DNA of 64,000 nucleotides, taken from assembly GCF_003075395.1 (NCBI RefSeq), contig NZ_QDFV01000009.1, forward strand, positions 1 to 64,000, given 5' to 3'. The position numbers were made by a program, and so were the translations under genes. Below are positions 26,614 to 33,079 of the stretch, piece by piece. Below the pieces are notes generated by a model. That model was not told the DNA's origin, did not search any database, and worked only from the letters and a program-made list of their open reading frames with translations. How positions within the stretch are numbered: the first letter of the stretch is position 1; each line of letters starts with the position of its first letter. Origin of the DNA: Microbacterium sp. TPD7012. Its GTDB lineage: Bacteria; Actinomycetota; Actinomycetes; Actinomycetales; Microbacteriaceae.

Positions 26614-28226
26614 CCACTCGCTATCTCAACGGACGCATCTTCACTGCCGATCCCGACCCCAAGAAGGCCTGGGCCGAGGCCTTCACGGTCGATGGCGACG
26701 CGATCACATATGTCGGATCCACCGACGGTGCCCCCGACGCGGACGAGACCGTCGACCTGGAGGGCCGGCTCGTCCTGCCCGGCTTCACGGATGCGCACAC
26801 CCACCTGCTGATGGCCGGTGCGGCGCTCGGCCAGGTGCCGCTCACCGCCGCCCGCTCACTCGACGACATCCAGGCGCTGCTGCGCGATGCGAGGGCGTCG
26901 GATCCGGGTGCCACCGTGCTGCGCGGGCGGGGCTGGCTCTTCGACTCGATCCCGGGCGGCGCGCCGACGGCCGCGATGATCGACGACGTCGTCGCCGACA
27001 TCCCCGTGTACCTCGATGCCAACGACTACCACTCCTGCTGGGTCAACACCGCGGCCCTCGCCGAGCTCGGGATCACCCGTGAGACCCCGGATCCGATCGG
27101 CGGCCACTTCGCACGGGACGCCTCGGGGGAGCCGACCGGGCTGCTGTACGAGACCGCAGCGACGCAGTACGCCTGGGCGCAGCGGGACGCGACCACCACC
27201 GACGCCGACCGGGATGCCGACGCGGACCGGGTGATCGACGCCTACCTCGCCGCCGGGGTGACAGGCGCGGTCGACATGGCGTTCGACGAGTTCGGGCTCG
27301 CCGCCCTCCGGCGCGCGCAGGAGCGCCACGGGGGAGAGCTGCCGATCCGCGTCGCCGCGCACTGGCTCATCACCAACACGGGCGACGACAGCGAGAACCT
27401 CGCGCAGGTCGCGCGTGCGGCCGAGCTCGCCCGCGACGCATCCTCGCCGTGGTTCCGCGTCGTCGGCATCAAGCTGATCCTCGACGGCGTGATCGACGCG
27501 TGCACCGCGGCGATGCGGCATCCGTACGCCGACGGCACGAATGCCGCGCCCATCTGGCCGGTCGCGCAGCTGAACCCGGTCGTCGCTGCGGCGGATGCCG
27601 CGGGCCTGCAGGTCGCACAGCACGCGATCGGCGACTACGCGAGCGAGATCGCCCTCGATGCCATCGAGCACGCGATCGCCGTCAACGGCGACCGGCCGCG
27701 TCGCCACCGCATCGAGCACCTCGAGTACGCGGCCCCCGGCACGGCGGAGCGGATGGCGCGGCTCGGGGTCACCGCCTCGATGCAACCGGTGCACAGCGAC
27801 CCGGCCATCTTCGCCAACTGGGCCGAGATGCTGGGCGACGAACGTGTCGACCGTGCGTTCCCGTGGCCGGAGTACGAGGGCGCGGGAGCCCTGCTCGCGT
27901 TCTCGACGGATGCGCCGACCGCCCCGCACGAGGCGCTGGCGAACATGTACGTCGCGTCGACCCGCGCATCCGCGCTCGACCGCTCGGTCGCCGCCGCGCA
28001 TCCGCAGTACGCCCTGCCTCTCGCGGCGGCGATCGGTCACGCGACGCGCGACGCCGCGGCATCCGTCGGCGACGGCGACTGGCGGGGCCGCATCGCGCCG
28101 GGGTTCGCCGCGGACGTCATCGTCCTCGACACCGATCCGTTCGTCGACGGACCGGCATCGCTGCTCGATGCGCGGGTGATCGAGACCATCGTCGCCGGGC
28201 GGTCGCGTTACCGGTCCCAGGGCTGA
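26610..28226 (+). CDS. YtcJ-type amidohydrolase (amidohydrolase family 3)
   Basis: A 538-residue metal-dependent hydrolase. It has the early beta-sandwich strand (RYLNGRIFTADPDPKKAW), the metal HxH in GFTDAHTHLLMAG, the later His in VAQHAIGDYA and HRIEHLEYAAP, and Asp in FSTDAP. Relatives include N-substituted formamide deformylase; the real substrate is probably what the upstream permease brings in. ATG overlaps the permease stop (ATGA). The end is convergent with the IclR gene, 19 bases away. Confidence 0.88.
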   Translation: MTTRYLNGRIFTADPDPKKAWAEAFTVDGDAITYVGSTDGAPDADETVDLEGRLVLPGFTDAHTHLLMAGAALGQVPLTAARSLDDIQALLRDARASDPGATVLRGRGWLFDSIPGGAPTAAMIDDVVADIPVYLDANDYHSCWVNTAALAELGITRETPDPIGGHFARDASGEPTGLLYETAATQYAWAQRDATTTDADRDADADRVIDAYLAAGVTGAVDMAFDEFGLAALRRAQERHGGELPIRVAAHWLITNTGDDSENLAQVARAAELARDASSPWFRVVGIKLILDGVIDACTAAMRHPYADGTNAAPIWPVAQLNPVVAAADAAGLQVAQHAIGDYASEIALDAIEHAIAVNGDRPRRHRIEHLEYAAPGTAERMARLGVTASMQPVHSDPAIFANWAEMLGDERVDRAFPWPEYEGAGALLAFSTDAPTAPHEALANMYVASTRASALDRSVAAAHPQYALPLAAAIGHATRDAAASVGDGDWRGRIAPGFAADVIVLDTDPFVDGPASLLDARVIETIVAGRSRYRSQG

Positions 28227-28245
28227 CGCGAGATCACGCCCCCGT

Positions 28246-28959
28246 TCAGATGCCGAGAGCGTGTTCGATCTCGCGGGCGCCGCGGGCTGCGGCCGCAGAC
28301 ACGTCTTCCGCGGGAACCCTGCTGTAGCTGGTGGCGATGTACGGCACGGTCAGGGCGGCGACCGCCTCGTCGAGGCCGCTGCGCAGGATCGGGTGCACGA
28401 TGTCGGTGATGCCCGGCTGGGCGGAGTCGGGGCGGACGAGCAGGCGGTCGCGGCGGATGTCCGCGAGCACGCTCTCGGGGACATCCGTGTGTACGACCGA
28501 GCTGAACGCGGCGAGCACGTTCCCGCTGGCGGTGCCGTCGAGGGGGAACAGCGCCCCGATCCGCACATGGAAGCCGAAGTCATCGGGGCTCTCGACCTGC
28601 GCGATGATCCGCACGCGGCCCTCGTCGATCACGCCGAGGTTGCAGGACTGCCGTGTCGCGTCGGCGACCCGCCGCATGGCCGGCATCGCGGCGGCGATGA
28701 GCGACCGGGTCGGCTCGTGGCGATGCGCGAGATCGAACAGGCGCATCGACAACTGGTACAGACCGCTCTGCGGGTCGCGATGGAGATACCCGCGCTTCTC
28801 GAGCCGCAGCAGCACTCGGAAGATCTGGCCGGGCGAGCGGTCGACCGCCTTCGCGATGTCGAGCTGGCTGAGTCCGTCCGCCGCGGCGGCGAGCGTCTCG
28901 AGGATGTCGAGAGCCTTGTCCACGGCGGGCGCCGCATAGTCGGGCTGCTGTTCGACCAA
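28246..28959 (-). CDS. IclR-family transcriptional regulator
   Basis: A 237-residue regulator. The N-terminal winged helix-turn-helix (AVDKALDILETLAAAADGLSQLDIAKAVDRSPGQIFRVLLRLEKRGYL) is followed by the GAF-like effector domain, including ATRQSCNLGVIDEGRVRIIAQVES. No ATG or GTG fits; a TTG start at 28959 has GGAGAG 6 bases upstream and begins 16 bases after the SAHH-like stop. It likely controls the SAHH-like gene and the divergent oxidoreductase gene. Confidence 0.87.
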   Translation of the reverse strand: MVEQQPDYAAPAVDKALDILETLAAAADGLSQLDIAKAVDRSPGQIFRVLLRLEKRGYLHRDPQSGLYQLSMRLFDLAHRHEPTRSLIAAAMPAMRRVADATRQSCNLGVIDEGRVRIIAQVESPDDFGFHVRIGALFPLDGTASGNVLAAFSSVVHTDVPESVLADIRRDRLLVRPDSAQPGITDIVHPILRSGLDEAVAALTVPYIATSYSRVPAEDVSAAAARGAREIEHALGI

Positions 28960-28975
28960 GGGCGTCTCTCCGTCG

Positions 28976-30160
28976 TCAGGATGAGGAATCGAGGACTGCC
29001 AGGATACGTCGGGCGATCGTGCGATCGATGTCGTCGGGTACGGGCTGGGGGCCTGGGGAGAGAGCAGAACGGTCGGTGACGACGCGCACGAGCGACAGGG
29101 TCTGCAGGAGGAATCCCAGATCCATCGACTCGATCGAGTTCCCCTTGGGCGCGGTGCCTGCGAGGTTGAACATGCGCCCGTTCGCCAGCAGGATGACATG
29201 CCCGCCGTGCGGGAGGTCGATGCGGTCGAGAGCGGAGCCGAGCGAGGTGGTCGACGTCGCTCTGGCACGCAGTGTCTCGACGTCGATCTCCCAGGGGAAG
29301 TGGCCGACGTTGCCGATGATGGCGCCGTCGTGCATCTGCTCGATGATCTCGTAGGGGAGCACGCCGGGGCGGCCTGTCGCCGTGATGAACACGTCTCCCC
29401 AGGCGGCGAAGTCGGCTGCGCCTCCGACGCGGAAGCCGTCGAGGGCTGCCTCGAAGGCCTTCAGCTCGTCGGTGTCGACCACGGCGACACGACCGCCGAG
29501 GGCCCGGAGGTACTGCGCGACGCCGCGGCCGCACCAGCCGTAGCCGAAGACCACGAAGCGGCGCCCTGGGACCATCGCGTTCGTGATGCGCATGAAGCTC
29601 TCGACCGCCGACTGTCCGACCGCGTGCTTGTTCTCGCCGATGGCCTTCAGGAGGCTGTCGTTGATCACGATGACTGGGAACGGCACCGCGCCGGCGAGCT
29701 CGCCGCGAAGGCGGTCGCCGCCGCTGGTGGTCTCCTCGGTCCCGCCGATCACCGTGTCGGTCGTGCCGCGTGCGACGAGTCCGGCGACGAGATCGGCACC
29801 GTTGTCGAGGATGATGTCGGGGGCGCCGTCGAGCACGGCGGCGATGTTGGCCTCGTGCTGCGCCAGAGTGTCATCGCGACGGCCGTGGATCGTGATGCCG
29901 GGCAGGGAGTTCAGATACTCGACGACGTCGTCCTGCGTCGATCCGAAGTTGCCGGTGCCGATGAGCTCGGCGCCGCCGGCCGCGAGCGTCTCGACCAGGA
30001 CCGCGGTCTTCGGCTCCACGTGCAGGGACATGCCGATGCGGTGGCCGGCGAATGGTCGCGTGCGCGCGAGCTCCTGTCGCACGTCGGCCAGCAGTGCCAT
30101 GCGGGAGCGGATCCACTCGACCCGGGAGTTGTCCTGTGTCGCGATCTCGGAAGCGGTCAT
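28976..30160 (-). CDS. S-adenosylhomocysteinase-like NAD-binding protein
   Basis: A 394-residue relative of adenosylhomocysteinase. Family landmarks kept are SLHV, GNFGSTQDD, GGTEETTSG, VINDSLLK, the NAD fold FGYGWCGRGVAQYLRALG and NVGHFPWEID. Several substrate or catalytic positions differ by eye from the canonical enzyme: the residues after SLH (usually MTxxT) are VEPKT, the DDGGD motif is DNGAD, KFDN is IGEN, the late GHPS motif is lost and the C-terminal lobe that reaches the neighbouring NAD is missing. A different substrate is likely. ATG 30160 has TAAACT 7 bases upstream. Confidence 0.82.
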   Translation of the reverse strand: MTASEIATQDNSRVEWIRSRMALLADVRQELARTRPFAGHRIGMSLHVEPKTAVLVETLAAGGAELIGTGNFGSTQDDVVEYLNSLPGITIHGRRDDTLAQHEANIAAVLDGAPDIILDNGADLVAGLVARGTTDTVIGGTEETTSGGDRLRGELAGAVPFPVIVINDSLLKAIGENKHAVGQSAVESFMRITNAMVPGRRFVVFGYGWCGRGVAQYLRALGGRVAVVDTDELKAFEAALDGFRVGGAADFAAWGDVFITATGRPGVLPYEIIEQMHDGAIIGNVGHFPWEIDVETLRARATSTTSLGSALDRIDLPHGGHVILLANGRMFNLAGTAPKGNSIESMDLGFLLQTLSLVRVVTDRSALSPGPQPVPDDIDRTIARRILAVLDSSS

Positions 30161-30167
30161 GCGCTCC

Positions 30168-30173
30168 AGTTTA
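30168..30173 (-). promoter_or_regulatory. -10 element of the SAHH-like gene
   Basis: Minus strand TAAACT, seven bases (GGAGCGC), ATG at 30160. A GGAG also lies within the gap, so the transcript is leaderless or very short-leadered. Confidence 0.55.
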
Positions 30174-30207
30174 CAGATGTGAAATAAGAATGCATATACA
30201 AATCCTT

Positions 30208-30219
30208 GGTCTCCTGACC
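30208..30219. promoter_or_regulatory. palindrome in the divergent SAHH-like / oxidoreductase promoter region
   Basis: GGTCTCCTGACC is a perfect 4-4-4 inverted repeat, extended imperfectly by TT and TA. It abuts a TAGGCT hexamer (30220-30225), the likely -10 of the oxidoreductase gene. It is a candidate operator for the nearby IclR regulator; this is inference. Confidence 0.4.
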
Positions 30220-30225
30220 TAGGCT
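30220..30225 (+). promoter_or_regulatory. -10 element of the oxidoreductase gene
   Basis: TAGGCT directly follows the palindrome and would start transcription near 30232, giving a leader of about 70 bases before ATG 30301. Confidence 0.4.
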
Positions 30226-30300
30226 GATCCCGCACCAGCAAGGGCGAGCGCGATCCGGCATCCGTCGCGAGATCCGGGCCCCTACGGAAAGGCCACAGTC

Positions 30301-31320
30301 ATGCACCCTGTCGGTTTCGTCGGGACGGGCTTCCATGCGCGGACGAACCTCCTGCCCGCGGCGTCGCTCGCGGGGGTCGCGATCATCGGTCTGGCGAGCC
30401 GGGACGCCGAGCGTTCCGCGGTGACCCTCGCGCATGCCGGCTTCGAGGCCGCGCGCCCGTACGGCAGCGTCCGCGACCTGGTGGCCGACCTTCCTCACCT
30501 CGATCGGGTGATCGTCTGCGCCCAGCCGTCCGATCAGCCTGGGATCGTCGATCAGCTGATCGAGGCGGGCATGCACGTGCTCGCCGAGAAGCCGCTCGGC
30601 CTCGATGCCGGCGAGGCGAAGGCGCTCGCCGATCACGCGGCGAGCCGAGGGGTCGCGCTCCGAGTGGCGTTCATGAAGCGCTACGCCCCTGCGGTGCGCG
30701 CCCTCGACGAGCTGCTGACCGCCGCAGAGCTGGGAGAGCTGCTCTCCTTCGAGGTGCGCTTCGGTGCGGATGCCGGCGGGTTCGCACCGACCCCTGCGGA
30801 CTTCATCCGACTCGCGGCGATCCATCACGTCGACCTCGTGCGCCACCTCTTCGGCGACGTCGAGCGCGTCGACGTCGCGTTCTCCGGAACCGCCGTGGCC
30901 TGCACGGTGCTCGTGACCCTGCGCATGCGGTCCGGTGCCGTCGGCACCCTCCACCTGTCCGACGGCCCGGGGCACACGAGCGAGCTCGACGTCACGACGA
31001 TCACCTGTGAGCGCGGCACGGTGACGATGACCGACACGCGAGAGCTGGTCGTGCATCGTGGAGCAGCCGGCGGCACCGACTGGCGTCGTCCGCTCGAACA
31101 GCGCACGGTGATGGAGCCGGCCGTGAGCACGATGTCGGGCGGCGCGCAGGATCTGGTGCTGCGCGGTTTCGTCGATGAGATCGAGTCCTTCGCCGCCGAT
31201 GACCTGAACGGCGAGGACCCGAGTGCGCAGGAGAACGTGCGCACGATGGAGCTGGTCGACGCGATCATCAGGCAGCTGCCCTCGGACCGCACGGCCGGCG
31301 CGACAGCGGGCGCTGCCTGA
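30301..31320 (+). CDS. Gfo/Idh/MocA family oxidoreductase
   Basis: A 339-residue NAD(P)-dependent enzyme. The Rossmann start is GFVGTGFHARTNLLPA. The EKP signature (HVLAEKPLGLDAGEAKAL) is followed by a C-terminal domain with the His pair of AAIHHVDLVRHLFGD. Members oxidise sugars, inositols or similar polyols. It is divergent from the SAHH-like/IclR pair. ATG follows GGAAAGGCCACAGTC. The 3' end is only 3 bases from the convergent patatin gene. Confidence 0.87.
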   Translation: MHPVGFVGTGFHARTNLLPAASLAGVAIIGLASRDAERSAVTLAHAGFEAARPYGSVRDLVADLPHLDRVIVCAQPSDQPGIVDQLIEAGMHVLAEKPLGLDAGEAKALADHAASRGVALRVAFMKRYAPAVRALDELLTAAELGELLSFEVRFGADAGGFAPTPADFIRLAAIHHVDLVRHLFGDVERVDVAFSGTAVACTVLVTLRMRSGAVGTLHLSDGPGHTSELDVTTITCERGTVTMTDTRELVVHRGAAGGTDWRRPLEQRTVMEPAVSTMSGGAQDLVLRGFVDEIESFAADDLNGEDPSAQENVRTMELVDAIIRQLPSDRTAGATAGAA

Positions 31321-31323
31321 CCG

Positions 31324-32220
31324 TCAGACGCTCCAGAAGTCGGCGAGCCGTGCCGCCAGACCGCGTCCCTGCGCGTGGCCGCCGCGCGCGGCGGGAAGAC
31401 GTGTCGAAGGATCCAGGGCGTTGGCATCGAAGACGTCGCCCGAGCCGGCATCCGGGAAGACGGTCTCGACGATGCTTCCGCCGGATCGCAGCTCGTCGAC
31501 CTGTGCGGCGAGGTCCATTCCCCAGGTGAGCGGCTGACGCGACCTCCCGCCGAACGGCTCGAGGATCAGGACCCGGTCGTACCCTGTGGCGAGGTCGGCG
31601 TTCGAGCTGCGCCGGTATCCGCCGTTCAGGTACCGGCTCTCTCCGACCCGGTAGGGCGTCATCGCCGAGGTGCTGGCGGCGACGGCATCCACCAGGCCGA
31701 CGTCGCTGTCCCGGTCGAACACCACGGGCTCGCCGGTCAGCGCGTCGACGGCGGGGATGAGCACGCGCTGCTCCGGCCATTCGTGGCGGGGGAGCCGCTG
31801 CGCCACGATGTCCCGCCAACGCGCGGCATCCGCGCCGTCGGACGTGTCACGCGCGAGAGCGGCGGCACCGATCCGGCGGCGCATGTCGGCGGCATCCGCC
31901 GAAGACGCGATGATCTCGTCCGACCAGTGCATGTAGGCCGGGCCCGAGATCATCGGACGTCGTGCCGCACCTGCCGCGGGGCGTGGAGGCTCGGCGACGA
32001 TGGCGGCGTGGAGGTCAGCCGGTCGGATGCCGCTGGTGATCTGCGCGGCGACGGTCGATCCGGCCGAGGTTCCGACGATCAGATCGGCATCGTCGAGCTC
32101 GATGCCGGCTTCGGAGAGACCGGCGATGAGCCCGAGCTGCCAGGCGTTGCCGGCTGCTCCGGCACCGGCCAGGACGAGAGCCCGAGAGACAGGGCGGGGA
32201 GAAGAGGGAGAGGTGTGCAT
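31324..32220 (-). CDS. patatin-like phospholipase family protein with Asn for catalytic Asp
   Basis: A 298-residue protein of the patatin fold. The oxyanion motif is GAGAAGNAWQLG near residue 18 and the nucleophile elbow GTSAGS near residue 50. The second catalytic motif, normally DGG, reads RYLNGGYRRSSNADLATG: the codon is AAC (Asn), so the Ser-Asp dyad appears broken. It may be a lipid binder, or another Asp may serve. GAAGGG lies 7 bases before the ATG but overlaps a potential hairpin (see regulatory entry). No signal peptide is seen. Confidence 0.85.
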   Translation of the reverse strand: MHTSPSSPRPVSRALVLAGAGAAGNAWQLGLIAGLSEAGIELDDADLIVGTSAGSTVAAQITSGIRPADLHAAIVAEPPRPAAGAARRPMISGPAYMHWSDEIIASSADAADMRRRIGAAALARDTSDGADAARWRDIVAQRLPRHEWPEQRVLIPAVDALTGEPVVFDRDSDVGLVDAVAASTSAMTPYRVGESRYLNGGYRRSSNADLATGYDRVLILEPFGGRSRQPLTWGMDLAAQVDELRSGGSIVETVFPDAGSGDVFDANALDPSTRLPAARGGHAQGRGLAARLADFWSV

Positions 32221-32306
32221 GGGAGTGCCCTTCGCGATGTGCGAGCGGGCGCTCCCTCGGGCGACGGTGTCAGTCGCGCGATCGTGGACTGACGGAGGGA
32301 GCGCCC
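32221..32306 (-). promoter_or_regulatory. three-segment attenuator before the patatin gene
   Basis: Reading the minus strand, segment 1 (GGGCGCTCCCT, 32306-32296) pairs perfectly over 11 bp with segment 2 (AGGGAGCGCCC, 32257-32247), enclosing an inner 7-bp stem (GTCAGTC/GACTGAC). Segment 2 can instead pair with segment 3 (GGGCACTCCC, 32230-32221) with one mismatch. Segment 3 directly precedes the ATG and covers part of the GAAGGG ribosome site. Segment 1 lies inside a short leader coding region, so its translation should decide which pairing forms. Confidence 0.65.
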
Positions 32307-32326
32307 ACGGTGGTTCTTGCGTACAT
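32270..32326 (-). CDS. putative 18-residue leader peptide
   Basis: ATG at 32326 is preceded by a perfect AGGAGG (32340-32335) with an 8-base spacer. The frame encodes MYARTTVGAPSVSPRSRD and stops at TGA. It includes AGA at codon 4 and CGA at codon 15, rare Arg codons at this GC content. Codons 8-10 make up hairpin segment 1, and the stop lies in the inner stem. Size, ribosome site and overlap with alternative RNA stems match known translational attenuators. There is no homology evidence for the peptide. Confidence 0.6.
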   Translation of the reverse strand: MYARTTVGAPSVSPRSRD

Positions 32327-32362
32327 GGGTCACACCTCCTCTCATCGGAACACGATCGCCGA

Positions 32363-32392
32363 ACGGTAGCACGAGGCGAGGACGGCGGGCAA
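32363..32392 (-). promoter_or_regulatory. possible promoter for leader peptide and patatin gene
   Basis: Minus strand TTGCCC (32392-32387), an 18-base spacer, then TACCGT (32368-32363). The start would fall near 32356, about 30 bases before the leader ATG. The -35 match is partial, and a start further upstream inside the structured region is also possible. Confidence 0.4.
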
Positions 32393-32665
32393 GAAGGCGG
32401 CGGCCGAGCGAAGCGCGGGGGAGGTTTGCCCTCCCGACTGACCCGTCCCCAGACGATCTCGTCGAGAGGGCCACCGCCCTACCCGGACGGTTGGGGAGGC
32501 GGCGAAGATATCGCTGCACTCATCGGCTGATTCCCCAGTCCTCAGCCTCGTAGCCCCCGCTACATATAGCAGAGTACATCGATTCTGTCTTGTCCACCAT
32601 TTGGGGGACAAAGAAAGTTACGAAAGTTCTCTGGACGATGACCCGGTTGTCTTCCTGCAGGGGTT
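32393..32665. other. structured non-coding stretch with serial hairpins
   Basis: No convincing gene is seen here. Short inverted repeats follow one another: GGGAGG/CCTCCC (32419-32435), GTC-CCCA-GAC (32445-32454), ACCG/CGGT (32473-32491), GGCTGA/TCAGCC with loop TTCCCCAGTCC (32525-32547) and GTAGC/GCTAC with loop CCCC (32550-32563). The last two resemble the paired C-loop hairpins of actinobacterial 6C RNA, but the C runs are shorter than that family requires. It may be a small RNA or a long 5' leader of the patatin transcript. Confidence 0.4.
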
Positions 32666-32668
32666 TCG

Positions 32669-32674
32669 TAGGGT
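32669..32674 (+). promoter_or_regulatory. -10 element of the hypothetical gene at 32681
   Basis: TAGGGT, six bases, ATG at 32681; TTGTCT at 32647-32652 may be the -35 (16-base spacer). Confidence 0.6.
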
Positions 32675-32680
32675 GTAATC

Positions 32681-33061
32681 ATGGACAGATTGCTCGTCAT
32701 CACCGCGCAGGTCGCCATCGCCCACGGCCACCGGGTCGAGGTGATCGAGCAGATCGATCCCCTCACCGAGGAGCCCGTCGTCCAGGCTGTCGTCGACCTC
32801 GACACCGGCATCCGCTACCGACGCGCGGACGACGTGCGCGGCGAGTTCTCCCGCTGGATCGGGCGGGTGCTCGAGTGCACGGTGACGATCGGCGGTGCGG
32901 GGCGCACGGTGCTGCGCGTCGACCCGATCGGACCGGGGGCGACCGGGGCGAAGCGGGCGCTGCACGGTGCCGATGCAGCCGCGGATGCTGCGAAGGCCGA
33001 GGCCGACCGCTGGGGTGGCACGGACCGTCCGCCCATGGAGGAGCCGGAACGCTTCTGGTGA
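32681..33061 (+). CDS. hypothetical protein
   Basis: A 126-residue soluble protein. The first ~90 residues look like an alternating strand/helix domain (ITAQVAIAHGHRVEVIEQID, AVVDLDTGIRYRRADDVRGEFSRWIGRVLECTVTIGG). The last ~35 are Ala/Asp/Glu-rich and probably disordered, ending MEEPERFW. I do not recognise the family. It is leaderless by its -10 spacing and converges on dnaE2, 18 bases away. Convergence gives no functional link. Confidence 0.65.
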   Translation: MDRLLVITAQVAIAHGHRVEVIEQIDPLTEEPVVQAVVDLDTGIRYRRADDVRGEFSRWIGRVLECTVTIGGAGRTVLRVDPIGPGATGAKRALHGADAAADAAKAEADRWGGTDRPPMEEPERFW

Positions 33062-33079
33062 GCTTCTCGCCGCTTCGCA

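Noticed and set aside
32400..32565. T-box or SAM-type riboswitch on the minus strand
   Set aside because: Fragments such as GATGAGTGCAGCG and GGGCGGTGG looked suggestive, but the core consensus and order of either RNA could not be matched.
32317..32611. Small open frames (78 and 89 codons) in the structured stretch
   Set aside because: No good ribosome site or -10 spacing, composition unlike neighbouring genes, and they cross the hairpins and leader region.
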